From assembly GCA_024681795.1 (NCBI GenBank), contig JAILAD010000088.1:33852-97851 (forward strand): DNA of 64,000 bases, written 5' to 3'. Numbering within the stretch: position 1 is the first letter of the stretch; each line of letters starts with the position of its first letter. A model generated the notes under the pieces. The model saw only the letters and a program-made list of their open reading frames with translations. It was not told the origin of the DNA and did not search any database. The position numbers and the translations under genes are program-made. The stretch comes from Lachnospiraceae bacterium (GTDB lineage Bacteria; Bacillota; Clostridia; Lachnospirales; Lachnospiraceae). Shown piece after piece: positions 8,157 through 17,438 of this stretch.

Positions 8157-8167
8157 GGAGGTACGCT

Positions 8168-8401
8168 ATGGGACAGATTATCTTAAGACTTGACCGCGTC
8201 ATGGCGGATCGCAAGATGTCACTCAATGACCTCTCGGAAAAGGTCGGTGTTTCAAACGTCAATTTATCAAAAATGAAAAACGGAAAAATCTCCGCAATCC
8301 GTTTCTCCACGCTGGAAGCAATCTGCGATGCGCTGGACTGCCAGCCGGGAGACATTCTGGAATATGACAAAACCGCACCGAAAACGGATGTAACCGAATA
8401 A
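8168..8401 (+). CDS. XRE-family transcriptional regulator (YozG type)
   Basis: Small DNA-binding protein of 77 residues that is almost entirely one helix-turn-helix. The sequence MSLNDLSEKVGVSNVNLSKMKNGK is the HTH with its recognition helix, followed by IRFSTLEAICDALDCQPGDIL, the typical end of this family. AAGGAGG precedes the start by 7 nt. It pairs with the upstream membrane protein and probably autoregulates the two-gene operon, which ends at the terminator at 8409. Confidence 0.92.
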   Translation: MGQIILRLDRVMADRKMSLNDLSEKVGVSNVNLSKMKNGKISAIRFSTLEAICDALDCQPGDILEYDKTAPKTDVTE

Positions 8402-8408
8402 TAAATAA

Positions 8409-8457
8409 GCCCCTGTCAGACTCCCGGTTCACCCGGTGTCCGACAGGGGCATTTTTT
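8409..8457 (+). terminator. Terminator after the XRE gene
   Basis: Stem GCCCCTGTC (8409-8417) / GACAGGGGC (8442-8450) with further pairing inside the 24-nt interior, followed by ATTTTTTG. It separates the convergent XRE operon and the nucleoside kinase gene. Confidence 0.9.
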
Positions 8458-8469
8458 GTTTCAAACGAC

Positions 8470-10140
8470 TTATACGTTAAAGCAGCTTCCTCCCACAAAC
8501 TCCCTCGCGATCGAGTTTGAAGGAATTTTGGATGTATCCATGCAGAGGAAGTACTCTAAAAATTTCAGTAATCTTCTCGCCTCTTTATACTCCGGAGTGC
8601 CTTCCGGAACACTGTATAAAAGCGGTTCCGCAAACGATTTCAATGCCGCGATTTCATAAATCAGTGCAGAGTTGAAAATCGCATCCGCACCTTCCTGGAA
8701 CGGAAAGATGTTTTCTTCTTCGCCCTTTCTGACATTCGGCCACATCTGGATTGTTCTCTGTGCGGAGTTTCCGCGGGTTCTGAAATCCCTGACCATACGT
8801 CTTAAAAGTCTCGCATCCGTGGTCGGAATGCGGTTGTGTTCGTCAATATTCAACGTGGTAAGTGCACTGATATAAATTTTATATTTACTGTCGTTCGGAA
8901 GCGTTTCGCTCATTTTGTCGTTCAGTGCGTGAATTCCTTCGATGACAAGAATATCGTCTTCTCCGAGCTGAAGGGTGTTTCCCCTGTATTCACGCTGTCC
9001 GGACTTGAAGTTAAACGTCGGCATTTCCACCTTTTCGCCCATCAGCAGTCTGCCCATGACATCATTGAACAGTTTTACGTCAATGGCTTCCAGACATTCA
9101 AAATCAAAATCACCTTTTTCATCTCTCGGTGTATCATCCCTGTTTACGAAGAAATCATCCACCGCAATCGGATGCGGCTTTAAACCGAGCGATCTTAACT
9201 GAATCGAAAGACGGTGCGAAAACGAAGTCTTACCGGAAGAAGAAGGTCCGGCAATCATAATGAATTTTACGCCGGATTTTTTCACGATATCCACCGCGAT
9301 TGTTGCAATTCTGCGTTCCTGCATGGCTTCCGCAACCAGAATCATATCCTCGTAATCACCGTTAACCAGATGCTCGTTCAAATCACCGACCACCTCGACT
9401 CCTATGGTCTCGCTTAACGTGGTCGCCGCCATCATCGTGCTGTAAATTTTCGGAAGCGGCCTGAACTCAGGAATCGTCATCGGTTCCTTTACGGTGGGCA
9501 GATTTAAAATAAATCCGCTCATGAACATCTGTACCTCAAACCATTTCAGCATGGCAAAATCCGGCAGCATTACGCCGTAGAAATAATCAAAATATCCGTC
9601 CACCTCGTACAGATTGATATCCCGTCCCCTGCGGAACCGGCAGGTTTTGATTTTATCCGGCATATTCTGGGATTCAAATATTTTCATAGCTTCGGAAAGC
9701 GGGAAATTATCCTTCCGGATGACGGTTTTTGCATCGACCATTTCCTTCATTCTGGCATTGATTTTTTCAACTAAAGCATCGGTAATTTTCTCATCCGCTT
9801 CGTAGGAAAAATAATAGCCGGTATTCATCGAAAATTCCAGTTTCAGGCGATGAACGCGTTCCCTTCCGACCACGTCGTAAACCGCTTTGACAAACAGTAA
9901 AACCGCGCTTCTCATATACGCGGAGTGTCCGATGGATGTGGACAGATCCAAAAATTCCACGTTTCCCGAACGGGTCACCTCACGAAACAGTTCCATCAGG
10001 TGATCGTCGTGGTTTGCTACCGCAATGCCACCCACCGCGTCTTTTTCATATTCCTTTGCAATTTCTCCGTACGTAATTCCTTCCGGATATTCTTTCTCAA
10101 TTCCGTTAATCGTTAATTTCAAGGTATTTTCCCGACTCAT
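8470..10140 (-). CDS. Nucleoside (uridine-type) kinase with threonyl-tRNA synthetase-like N-terminus
   Basis: Two-part protein of 556 residues. The first half begins with a TGS-like beta-grasp (LKLTINGIEKEYPEGITYGEIA) and a threonyl-tRNA synthetase second-additional-domain-like region. The second half is a P-loop uridine kinase/phosphoribulokinase domain with Walker A GPSSSGKTSFSHRL near residue 297, the DDFFVNRDDTP motif and VIEGIHALN. Such fusions are widespread in Firmicutes and annotated as nucleoside kinases; the true substrate is not settled by sequence. It is the last gene of the dgt-to-kinase run on this strand. GGAGAG lies before the ATG. Confidence 0.88.
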   Translation of the reverse strand: MSRENTLKLTINGIEKEYPEGITYGEIAKEYEKDAVGGIAVANHDDHLMELFREVTRSGNVEFLDLSTSIGHSAYMRSAVLLFVKAVYDVVGRERVHRLKLEFSMNTGYYFSYEADEKITDALVEKINARMKEMVDAKTVIRKDNFPLSEAMKIFESQNMPDKIKTCRFRRGRDINLYEVDGYFDYFYGVMLPDFAMLKWFEVQMFMSGFILNLPTVKEPMTIPEFRPLPKIYSTMMAATTLSETIGVEVVGDLNEHLVNGDYEDMILVAEAMQERRIATIAVDIVKKSGVKFIMIAGPSSSGKTSFSHRLSIQLRSLGLKPHPIAVDDFFVNRDDTPRDEKGDFDFECLEAIDVKLFNDVMGRLLMGEKVEMPTFNFKSGQREYRGNTLQLGEDDILVIEGIHALNDKMSETLPNDSKYKIYISALTTLNIDEHNRIPTTDARLLRRMVRDFRTRGNSAQRTIQMWPNVRKGEEENIFPFQEGADAIFNSALIYEIAALKSFAEPLLYSVPEGTPEYKEARRLLKFLEYFLCMDTSKIPSNSIAREFVGGSCFNV

Positions 10141-10193
10141 ATTTTTCTCTCCGATTGTTTTTTATTCATAAGACCGGCTTTTCCGGTGTCCGC

Positions 10194-10976
10194 CTACACA
10201 AAAGTACCGATTGCTTCCTGCGTGGAACTTACGGCAATTACCTCCCGCAGTTCACGGCCGAAGAAATCCTTCATGTACGGAATAAAGATTTTTTCGATTC
10301 CGAAATGTCCGGCATCAATTAAGTATAGCCCTTCCTGCATTGCATCGAGTGCGTTATGGTACTTAATGTCACCGGTTATCAGTACCTGACACTTGTTTTC
10401 GATTGCATTCTGAATCAAATCGCCTCCGCTGCCGCCGCAAATCGCGACTTTTTCGACGATTGCATCCCCTTCGCCGTACATGATGACACCGGGGATATTG
10501 AATTTTAATTTCACTTCTTCCGAAAGTTCTTTTAAACTCATTTCACGGGGAAGCATTCCGTAGCGGCCCAGTCCCTCTTTGGAAATATCGTCTTCAAACG
10601 TGACTTCCAGAACACGTTTGTGTTTTAAATTCAGACGGTCCGCAACCTCGTCCGCCATGCCGATTACGTCGAAATTCGTATGCATGGAAAAGACCGCTAT
10701 GTGGTGTTCGGCAAGAGTCAGAATTTTCTCCCCCAGAACATCGTCTTTCACAATCTTTTTAACCGGTGAAAAAATCATGGGATGATGGGTCAGAATCAAA
10801 TCGACCTTCAACTCGACGGCTTCTTCGATTACCTCTTTGGTCGCATCCACTGCAATCAGAACGCGGTGAATCTCGGCGTCCCGGTCTCCGATCTGAAGCC
10901 CGGAATTATCCCAGTCCATCGCAAAAGAAGCCGGTGACAGCTGTTCCAGTCTGTCCAGAATTTCTCTGAGAAGCAT
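10194..10976 (-). CDS. Nif3-like dinuclear metal-centre protein
   Basis: Protein of 260 residues of the NIF3/DUF34 family, forming hexamers with a two-metal site. Visible metal-binding pieces are DLILTHHPMIF (the HH pair), FSMHTNFDV and, near the C-terminus, DAGHFGIE. DUF34 proteins are linked to metal handling or GTP cyclohydrolase-like activity, but the reaction is unclear. The start MLLREILDRLEQL is chosen over the longer ORF because homologues begin there and GGGGGG lies 8 nt upstream. It follows trmK by 50 nt, an order conserved in Firmicutes. Confidence 0.9.
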   Translation of the reverse strand: MLLREILDRLEQLSPASFAMDWDNSGLQIGDRDAEIHRVLIAVDATKEVIEEAVELKVDLILTHHPMIFSPVKKIVKDDVLGEKILTLAEHHIAVFSMHTNFDVIGMADEVADRLNLKHKRVLEVTFEDDISKEGLGRYGMLPREMSLKELSEEVKLKFNIPGVIMYGEGDAIVEKVAICGGSGGDLIQNAIENKCQVLITGDIKYHNALDAMQEGLYLIDAGHFGIEKIFIPYMKDFFGRELREVIAVSSTQEAIGTFV

Positions 10977-11026
10977 AATCGTAACCCCCCGTTTACACTT
11001 TTTTGCTTTTTGCTTTTCTCCTTTAT

Positions 11027-11806
11027 TTACCTTCCCTGAAGTTTCCATTTCGCAAGCATCAGGATATCGATTTCCTTTAAAATCTCAGCAAGACGGTCTT
11101 TATTGTCCTCCGGATTTTTCTCAAGTTTTTCCACGATTCCGAGGAGTCTTTCCTCTTCTTTTCCGAGAAAAATCGCAAGATACGGTGACCTGTCTTCCAG
11201 TAGTTTAAAACCGTAAGTACAACTACAAATGTAGTCGGAAGACTGTATTAAAAGCTGCTTTTCACAAAGATGAAGAAATGCGTCAAAATCGGAATTGTCA
11301 ATCTCTGCGGATTCATAGAATTCCTTTTTCTTCGTCGGAAACAGTTTCATAACCGGATAAAATTTCCCGTCCTCCGAAACCATACTCTCTTCCGTTGTCT
11401 CAAATCCCCAACGGTCCAGAATAAAGCGTACCAGCGGAAGTTTTGACTGAACCTGCAGGATAATCTGCTTATAATCCGCAATTTTATCCCTGCCGTCAAA
11501 CAGGATTCGCAGGGCAAGCGGACCGCCCATCCCCGCAATCACCGCACCGTCGCATTCGCCTTTTTTCACCGGCTCGAATCCGTTGCCGAGACGAATCTCA
11601 ATGCTGTCCTTAACGCCGTATAATTCAATATTCTGCTTTGCATGTTCCATGGGTCCTTTGTTGATATCGCACGCAATCACCCTGTCCGCCGTGCCCGACT
11701 GTACCAGCGCAATGCTGACAAATCCGTGATCACAGCCGATATCCGCAATGCATTTTCCCGGGCTTACCATGCCCGCAACCGCGGAAAGTCTGATTCCAAG
11801 TTCCAA
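11027..11806 (-). CDS. trmK: tRNA (adenine(22)-N1)-methyltransferase TrmK
   Basis: SAM-dependent methyltransferase of 259 residues that makes m1A22 in tRNA. The SAM loop IADIGCDHGFVSIALV is near residue 25 and AGMGGPLALRIL, the catalytic-site motif of this family, near residue 90. The start is unusual: no ATG precedes the conserved core. A TTG at 11806 has a strong GGGGGAGG 7 nt before it, whereas the longest frame starts with a TTG at 11824 inside that site. I therefore take 11806. It lies between rpoD and nif3 in a conserved order. Confidence 0.88.
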   Translation of the reverse strand: MELGIRLSAVAGMVSPGKCIADIGCDHGFVSIALVQSGTADRVIACDINKGPMEHAKQNIELYGVKDSIEIRLGNGFEPVKKGECDGAVIAGMGGPLALRILFDGRDKIADYKQIILQVQSKLPLVRFILDRWGFETTEESMVSEDGKFYPVMKLFPTKKKEFYESAEIDNSDFDAFLHLCEKQLLIQSSDYICSCTYGFKLLEDRSPYLAIFLGKEEERLLGIVEKLEKNPEDNKDRLAEILKEIDILMLAKWKLQGR

Positions 11807-11840
11807 ATCGTATCCTCCCCCCAATTCAAATTACCGTTTC

Positions 11841-13697
11841 TTAATCTAAATAATCACGAAGTTTACGGCTTCTGGAGGGATGACGAAGTTTTCTTAATGC
11901 TTTTGCCTCAATCTGACGGATACGCTCACGGGTAACGTTGAATTCCCTTCCGACTTCTTCCAGCGTTCTCTGACGTCCGTCGTCCAGACCGAATCTTAAA
12001 CGAAGAACCTTCTGCTCTCTGTCCGTAAGGGTGGAAAGAACTTCATCAAGCTGTTCGCGAAGCAGCGTGGCTGCTGCCGCATCAGCCGGTATCGGCACGT
12101 TGTCATCCTGAATAAAATCGCCGAGATGGGAATCTTCCTCTTCACCGATCGGGGTTTCCAGGGATACCGGTTCCTGAGAAATTTTCAGAATTTCACGAAC
12201 TCTTTCTTCCGGCATTTTCAGTTCTTCCGCAATTTCTTCAGGGGACGGTTCCCTTCCGAGTTCCTGTAAAAGCTGTCTGGAAACACGGATTAATTTGTTA
12301 ATGGTTTCCACCATATGAACCGGAATACGAATGGTTCTTGCCTGATCGGCAATCGCTCTTGTAATCGCCTGACGAATCCACCAGGTTGCATATGTGGAAA
12401 ATTTATATCCTTTGCGGTAATCAAATTTCTCAACTGCTTTAATTAAACCTAAATTACCTTCCTGAATCAGATCAAGGAACAGCAGTCCTCTTCCGACATA
12501 ACGCTTTGCAATACTTACAACCAGACGTAGGTTTGCTTCGGAAAGTTTCTTCTTTGCTTCCTCGTCGCCTTCTTCCATACGCTTTGCAAGTTCAATTTCC
12601 TGCTCGGCGGAAAGAAGTTTAACTTTACCGATTTCCTTTAAGTACATACGGACGGGGTCTTCGATGTTGACACCTTCCGGAACGTCGGTGTCATCCATAT
12701 TTTCCACATCGACAAGGAATCCTTCTCTCTCATTCTCGCTTTCTTCCGCAAAAAGTGCTTCATCATCCGGCTCAAGATCGTCGTCACCGCTGATGGGAAG
12801 AATATCCACGTTGTTCTGCTCCAGAAACTCGGAAGCCTTGTCATACTGCTCTTCGTCAATATTTAAATCCGCCAGGAAAAGGGTGACTTCATTCTCATCC
12901 AGGATATTTCCCTTTTTCTTTGCGTAATCAAGAAGCTCTTTCAGTCTCTCCTCAAATTTAGCCAAAGTCTCTGCAGAATCCTTACCGGAAATGATTTCAC
13001 TTTCGAATTCTTCTTCCGGCTCCTGCAATGCTTCTTTTTTCTTTTTGGAAGCCGTTTCTTTCGCGGGCTTTGCCTCTTTTACGTTTTTTGTTTCTTTGGC
13101 GGTTTTGCTTTCTTTTGCGGTTTTGCTTTCTTTTGCGGTTTTGCTCTCTTTTGCTGCTTTGCTTTCCTTTACGGATTTTTCCGCTTTTGCATCACTTTTT
13201 GATCCGGACTTGGCGGTTTTTGCGGTTTTTTCTGCTGTTTTTTCTGCAGTCTTTGCCTCTTTCCCGGCTGTTTTTGTACCTGATTTAGCGGGACTCTTTG
13301 CATTTTTTTTCGTCTTGGTTTCCTTAACGGTACTCTCCTTTGCGCTGCTCTTTGAAGCAGTCTTTCCGGTCTTTGTCGTCTTTTCCGCGGTTTTGGATAC
13401 AGTCTTTGCTGCCTTTGTTTCTTTCGCGGCACTCTCTTTCGCACTGCTCTTTACAGCACCCTTTCCGGCCTTCGTCGTCTTCTCGGTACTCTTGGCCGTA
13501 CTCTTTGAAGTCTTTGCCTCCTTCGAAGCGGTTTCTTTTGCGCTGCTCTTTGCAGTCTTCGCAGTTTTTGTTTCCTTTGCGGTACTCTTTTCCGCTGCTT
13601 TGGCGGATTTGCTTTCTTTTCCCGCCGTCTTTGCAGCCTTGGTTTCCTTCGTTTCTTTTACTGCTTTGCCTGTTGTTTTGGTTGATTTCTGTGCCAC
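11841..13697 (-). CDS. rpoD: Primary sigma factor RpoD (SigA) with Lys/Ala-rich N-terminal extension
   Basis: Housekeeping sigma-70 factor that directs RNA polymerase to -10/-35 promoters. Sigma region 1.1 starts near residue 240 ([18 protein letters not shown]), region 1.2 at [16 protein letters not shown], region 2 at [18 protein letters not shown] through [14 protein letters not shown], and region 4 at [20 protein letters not shown]. About 220 residues in front are almost pure Lys/Ala/Ser/Thr/Glu repeats such as KTAKES. I place the start at GTG 13697 (AQKSTKTTG), because GGGG lies 8 nt before it and the upstream ATG has no such site. The gene follows dnaG, the classical macromolecular synthesis arrangement. 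The extension is far longer than in Bacillus or E. coli; actinobacterial primary sigma factors have comparable tails. Confidence 0.97.
   Translation of the reverse strand: MAQKSTKTTGKAVKETKETKAAKTAGKESKSAKAAEKSTAKETKTAKTAKSSAKETASKEAKTSKSTAKSTEKTTKAGKGAVKSSAKESAAKETKAAKTVSKTAEKTTKTGKTASKSSAKESTVKETKTKKNAKSPAKSGTKTAGKEAKTAEKTAEKTAKTAKSGSKSDAKAEKSVKESKAAKESKTAKESKTAKESKTAKETKNVKEAKPAKETASKKKKEALQEPEEEFESEIISGKDSAETLAKFEERLKELLDYAKKKGNILDENEVTLFLADLNIDEEQYDKASEFLEQNNVDILPISGDDDLEPDDEALFAEESENEREGFLVDVENMDDTDVPEGVNIEDPVRMYLKEIGKVKLLSAEQEIELAKRMEEGDEEAKKKLSEANLRLVVSIAKRYVGRGLLFLDLIQEGNLGLIKAVEKFDYRKGYKFSTYATWWIRQAITRAIADQARTIRIPVHMVETINKLIRVSRQLLQELGREPSPEEIAEELKMPEERVREILKISQEPVSLETPIGEEEDSHLGDFIQDDNVPIPADAAAATLLREQLDEVLSTLTDREQKVLRLRFGLDDGRQRTLEEVGREFNVTRERIRQIEAKALRKLRHPSRSRKLRDYLD
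13099..13152 (-). repeat. 18-bp tandem repeat in the rpoD extension
   Basis: Three 18-bp units (GCGGTTTTGCTTTCTTTT on the plus strand, third with one change) encode repeated KESKTA-type hexapeptides. The unit is a multiple of three, so copy-number change keeps the sigma reading frame. Confidence 0.9.
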
Positions 13698-13834
13698 GGT
13701 TTTATCCCCTTTCATTTGCACTCATTTTCTTATTTTTTAAATCTTTTCTCTCAAATTCCTTTTCTTACGATTTTTTCAATACTCTTTTTCAAAAATTAAT
13801 TCGTTGCTTTAATGCTTTAATTAATTCATTGCTT

Positions 13835-15610
13835 TTACAGCCGGATTACGATTTTTTTCAGTTTCTCCAGCTCCTGTTTTTCCTTCAGGTCCGTCTGGAT
13901 ATCTTCCATGCTGCTGCCACGTTCCCCGGCATGCCTTTCATAACTGTTTTTTTTAATCTTATACAGGATTTCGGCAATTGCCTTCGCTTTTTCCTCCTTC
14001 CCGGATAAATCCTGTATTTGCGTCGTAAACAGGGCACAAACATTGCTTTGGTCGTCCGGATCCTCGTAATGACTGATAATATCGGCCGGGTCCGGTACTT
14101 TCCCGTTTCTTAAACTTTCAAAAACGGTTTCGGCAACTTCACGGTAAAGCTCGGTTGAAAAATCCTCCTCCCGTATATACGGCTCCACCTGTGCGAACAG
14201 TCCCTGTTCCTCTATTAAGAAGGTCAGAAGCAGCTGCTCGTTTTGCATCATATAGTCGGCCTTCTCATTTTTCTTAGGCCCCGTCTTCCGCGCTTCTTCC
14301 CATTCTTTTTTATCCGCAAGGGCAAGTGCGGCTTTGCCGACCGCCTCTCTTAAATGTTCCTTGTTGATTCCGTATTCCTTTGAAACCGCATCCAGATAAT
14401 TGTCTCTCTCAAGCGGATCCTCCATCTGTGCAAGAAACTGTGCAATTTCATGATGAAATTTGGTTTTCTCGGCATAATCGTTTGTATTAAACCCTTTTTC
14501 CGCGGTATGTACCTGGAATAACAGGCTGTCTTCCGCATTTTCCATCCGTTTTTCGAATTCTTCGGCACCGAGCCCTTTGATAAATTCGTCCGGATCCTTA
14601 TACGGTTTCATGTTGATAATCCGTCCGGTCACTTTATACTGCCTTAAAATCTCAATGGCCCGCATGGCGGCTTTCGTGCCGGCACCGTCGCTGTCGTAGG
14701 AAAGATACACGTTCGGCGAATACCTCTGCAGAATCCTTGCCTGCTCCGGAGTAAATGCGGTACCGAGGGATGCCACGGCTTCCGTAAATCCCGCCTGATG
14801 CAGGGAAATAACATCCATATATCCCTCACACAGAATAAACCGGTCTTTCTTCGAGCTTCTTGCAAAATTGAAGCCGTAAAGATTTCTTCTCTTGTTAAAA
14901 ACATCCGTTTCCTGGGAGTTTAAATACTTCGGTTCTCCGTCACCCATCACACGGCCGCCGAATCCGAGAACTTTTCCCTTGTCATCCAGAATCGGAAAAA
15001 TCACTCTGTTCCAGAACTTGCTGTAAAGTCCGTTTTTTTCCGAGAATGCGGCAATTCCGGCATCCAGCAGTTCTTGATCGGTCACACCGTTCTTTCTGCA
15101 GTAATCGATGACTCCCCTGGCATTCATCGGGGCAAACCCGAGTGCAAAATGCTTAATGGTCTCGTCCGTCAGTCCGCGCTTTTTCAGGTATTCCATCCCG
15201 GGAGTCCCGTATTTTTCGTCCCAGAGTACCTTATAGAAAAAATTGGCGGCATGACGGTTTGCCTCGTAGAGCCTCATTTTATGATTCATCCGTCTCCTGG
15301 CGTCCTCGGAATTGTCTCGTTCCGGCAACGTCACGCCGGCAATCGGTGCCAGGTATTCCATGGCCTCCGGAAAGGTCATGTTCTCGTATTTCTGAAGAAA
15401 AGTAATAACATTTCCCCCAACTCCGCAACCGAAACATTTGTAGATCTGTCTGGAAGGATTCACCGAAAAAGACGGTGTTTTCTCGTTATGAAAGGGACAG
15501 CAGCAAACATAGTTTGCACCCTTTTTCTGTAAACTGATAAAACGTGACAGTACGCTTACGATGTCAACCCTCGAGCGTACCTCCGCAACAATGTCTTCCG
15601 GATAATACAT
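13835..15610 (-). CDS. dnaG: DNA primase
   Basis: Makes RNA primers at the replication fork, 591 residues. The CHC2 zinc finger is at residues about 37-62 (CCPFHNEKTPSF ... CFGCGVGGN), the RNA-polymerase core follows, and the TOPRIM acidic motifs are FILCEGYMDVISL near residue 262 and YDSDGAGTKAA after it. The C-terminal third is the helicase-binding part. It starts 14 nt after dgt and lies upstream of rpoD. A 16-bp direct repeat (AATTAATTCrTTGCTT at 13794 and 13819) occupies the dnaG-rpoD gap; its role is unknown. Confidence 0.97.
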   Translation of the reverse strand: MYYPEDIVAEVRSRVDIVSVLSRFISLQKKGANYVCCCPFHNEKTPSFSVNPSRQIYKCFGCGVGGNVITFLQKYENMTFPEAMEYLAPIAGVTLPERDNSEDARRRMNHKMRLYEANRHAANFFYKVLWDEKYGTPGMEYLKKRGLTDETIKHFALGFAPMNARGVIDYCRKNGVTDQELLDAGIAAFSEKNGLYSKFWNRVIFPILDDKGKVLGFGGRVMGDGEPKYLNSQETDVFNKRRNLYGFNFARSSKKDRFILCEGYMDVISLHQAGFTEAVASLGTAFTPEQARILQRYSPNVYLSYDSDGAGTKAAMRAIEILRQYKVTGRIINMKPYKDPDEFIKGLGAEEFEKRMENAEDSLLFQVHTAEKGFNTNDYAEKTKFHHEIAQFLAQMEDPLERDNYLDAVSKEYGINKEHLREAVGKAALALADKKEWEEARKTGPKKNEKADYMMQNEQLLLTFLIEEQGLFAQVEPYIREEDFSTELYREVAETVFESLRNGKVPDPADIISHYEDPDDQSNVCALFTTQIQDLSGKEEKAKAIAEILYKIKKNSYERHAGERGSSMEDIQTDLKEKQELEKLKKIVIRL

Positions 15611-15624
15611 CTATCGTTCCCCCG

Positions 15625-16629
15625 TCAGCCGTGCCAGCATTTCGGAATATAAATTTCCTCATATTTCGCAATTGCGAATCTGTCCGTCATGGCTGAAATA
15701 TAATCACAAACCAGCCGTTCCTTCGGATCTCCCTTTTCCGTAAGTTTCCTGATTTCCTCGGGAACCGCGTCAAAATGCTCCATATAATACTGATACAGTG
15801 TTTTTACCAGTGCCTCGGCTTTTCCTTCCTCACTTTTGGCAACCGGATTGTTGTAAACATGCTCAAACATGAATGCCCTGAGATCCTTCATGCCCTGCAT
15901 GATTTCGGGGCTCATGCCGATTTCGTTTTTATCTTTTGAATATGTAATGATGTCGTGAATAAAACGGTCGAGCCTCTCTCTTGCGGTGTAGCCCAAAAGC
16001 TCCCCGATTGATTTCGGAAGGTCACCTTCCTTCAGGATTCCGCCCCGTACCGCATCATCCATGTCATGGTGCATGTAGGCGATTTTATCCGAAAGTCTGA
16101 CAATTTTGCCTTCCAGCGTGGAGGGCATGGAAGATGTCTGATGATTTAAAATTCCGTCCCTCGTCTCGAATGTCAGATTCAGGCCCACGCCTTCTTTTTC
16201 CAGGACATCCACGGTACGAAGGCTCTGTTCGTTGTGTTCGAAGCCGAGCGGACAGATTTCGTTTAAGGCCCGCTCTCCCGCGTGTCCGAACGGTGTGTGC
16301 CCCAGGTCGTGTCCGAGTGCAATCGCCTCGACCAGATCCTCGTTCAGACGAAGTGCTTTTGCGATGGTTCTCGCATTCTGGGATACTTCCAGGGTATGCG
16401 TAAGTCTCGTTCTGTAGTGGTCGCCCTCCGGGGTTAAAAATACCTGCGTTTTGTCCTTCAGTCGTCGGAAGGATTTGCTGTGAAGGATTCTGTCGCGGTC
16501 CCTTTGGAAAACCGGACGGATATCACATTCCTCCTCGGGCACAAGACGGCCCTTCGATTCGCTGCTGAAAGACGCATAAGGACTGAGCAGTTCTTTTTCT
16601 TCCTGTTCAAGACGTTCCCGGATATTCAT
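15625..16629 (-). CDS. dgt: Deoxyguanosinetriphosphate triphosphohydrolase-like protein
   Basis: HD-domain enzyme of 334 residues of the dNTP triphosphohydrolase family, which cleaves dNTPs to nucleoside and triphosphate. The family signature SKSFRRLKDKTQVF is near the N-terminus, then RTRLTHTLEVSQ, and the HD motif GHDLGHTPFGHAGE near residue 105. Start ATG at 16629 has GGAGG 5 nt upstream, which overlaps the longer ORF start. First gene of the dgt-dnaG-rpoD operon. No strong minus-strand promoter was recognised in the AT-rich gap up to the tRNA promoter. Confidence 0.93.
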   Translation of the reverse strand: MNIRERLEQEEKELLSPYASFSSESKGRLVPEEECDIRPVFQRDRDRILHSKSFRRLKDKTQVFLTPEGDHYRTRLTHTLEVSQNARTIAKALRLNEDLVEAIALGHDLGHTPFGHAGERALNEICPLGFEHNEQSLRTVDVLEKEGVGLNLTFETRDGILNHQTSSMPSTLEGKIVRLSDKIAYMHHDMDDAVRGGILKEGDLPKSIGELLGYTARERLDRFIHDIITYSKDKNEIGMSPEIMQGMKDLRAFMFEHVYNNPVAKSEEGKAEALVKTLYQYYMEHFDAVPEEIRKLTEKGDPKERLVCDYISAMTDRFAIAKYEEIYIPKCWHG

Positions 16630-16820
16630 AATAACCTCCATAAAAAGCCTACATAGATAGTATTCTTTCTCCTTTCCCGGTTTCCTTTTTTATTTCGTGA
16701 TTTTTTTCAAATTTATCTGCTTTTTTTCGCATTTTTGTACTTTTTTCGCTTCCGCTCACTTCATTTTATCATGTCTTTTCCGTTTTCATTAGCTGATTCT
16801 GTTTTTTTGTTAAGTTTTGA

Positions 16821-16849
16821 TTGACTTTTCATATTGTCCTTGTTAAAAT
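16821..16849 (+). promoter_or_regulatory. Sigma-A promoter for the tRNA-Leu pair
   Basis: TTGACT (16821-16826), 17-bp spacer, TAAAAT (16844-16849). The first tRNA begins 17 nt after the -10 element. Confidence 0.8.
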
Positions 16850-16866
16850 AAGTGAGTCGCAAAAAT

Positions 16867-16950
16867 GCGGGGATGCTGGAATTGGCAGACAGGCTAGACT
16901 AAGGATCTAGTGTTGGCAACGACGTGAGGGTTCAAGTCCCTTTTCCCGCA
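16867..16950 (+). tRNA. tRNA-Leu (anticodon AAG)
   Basis: Class II tRNA of 84 nt with a long variable arm. The acceptor stem GCGGGGA pairs with TTCCCGC; the anticodon stem is CTAGA/TCTAG with loop CTAAGGA, giving anticodon AAG (A34 likely deaminated to inosine). T-loop GTTCAAG is canonical. CCA is not encoded. Confidence 0.95.
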
Positions 16951-16955
16951 CTGAG

Positions 16956-16984
16956 AACCCGAAAACCATAAAGGCTTTCGGGTT
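16956..16984 (+). other. Hairpin between the two tRNA-Leu genes
   Basis: AACCCGAAA pairs with TTTCGGGTT around a short loop with two further C-G pairs. Only a weak T-run follows, so it may be a processing spacer or leaky terminator rather than a strong stop. Confidence 0.5.
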
Positions 16985-17012
16985 TCTTAGAAAAACGGCA
17001 GAATTAATGCCT

Positions 17013-17095
17013 GCAGGAGTGGCGGAATGGCAGACGCGCACGGTTCAGGTCCGTGTGAGAGCAATCTCATGAGGGTTCAAGTCCCTTCTCCTGCA
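17013..17095 (+). tRNA. tRNA-Leu (anticodon CAG)
   Basis: Class II tRNA of 83 nt. Acceptor GCAGGAG pairs with CTCCTGC; anticodon stem CACGG/CCGTG has loop TTCAGGT, giving CAG. The T-arm GGGTTCAAGTCCC is identical to that of the first tRNA-Leu. CCA is not encoded. Confidence 0.95.
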
Positions 17096-17100
17096 TGGAT

Positions 17101-17135
17101 AAAAAAACGAAATCCGGTCGGATTTCGTTTTTTTG
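17101..17135 (+). terminator. Terminator after the tRNA-Leu pair
   Basis: CGAAATCC (17108-17115) / GGATTTCG (17120-17127) with A-rich and T-rich flanks that extend the stem. It is symmetrical, so it can also end minus-strand transcription from the small gene at 17162. Confidence 0.9.
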
Positions 17136-17161
17136 TTTCTATATTTCTTTTTTCTTCATGC

Positions 17162-17383
17162 TTATTTCTTCATGAGTCCGCGAATCAGTTCCAGATCCTC
17201 TTCCGCCACGCGCATGTTGGACTGATATACTTTTCCGTCCGACATCGTAATCGTAATGTCGATTACGCTGCCCTCGTCAATTCCTTTTCCCGCAACATCC
17301 GTAATGAATGCCGCAAATTTCGGGTGACGGGCCGTGAATTCCTCCCATTTTTTCTTAAAAGAAAGCAACATTCCAAGATCCAT
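17162..17383 (-). CDS. Small conserved-looking protein of unknown function
   Basis: Protein of 73 residues, not assigned to a named family. It is soluble, starts MDLGMLLSFKKKWEEFTARHP and has a beta-like middle (VIDITITMSDGKVYQSNMRV) with a helical end. A GGAAGGAG ribosome binding site precedes the ATG, and a terminator follows, so it is likely real. The two palindromic repeats lie immediately upstream, between it and the histidine phosphatase gene. Confidence 0.7.
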   Translation of the reverse strand: MDLGMLLSFKKKWEEFTARHPKFAAFITDVAGKGIDEGSVIDITITMSDGKVYQSNMRVAEEDLELIRGLMKK

Positions 17384-17413
17384 TTTTCTTCTCCTTCCGT
17401 AATGGGGACTTCC

Positions 17414-17436
17414 GTAATGGGGTCAGGCACCATTAC
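17414..17436. repeat. 23-bp palindromic dispersed repeat, locus 2 copy A
   Basis: Identical to the copies near 2.4 kb (arms GTAATGG/CCATTAC). A partial copy, GTAATGGGG, lies just before it at 17399-17407. Confidence 0.9.
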
Positions 17437-17438
17437 AC

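Noticed and set aside
12991-13740. Plus-strand ORF of 249 residues rich in F, V and S
   Set aside because: It is the exact opposite strand of the Lys/Ala-rich rpoD extension; its composition follows from that repeat, and no ribosome binding site or family match is seen.
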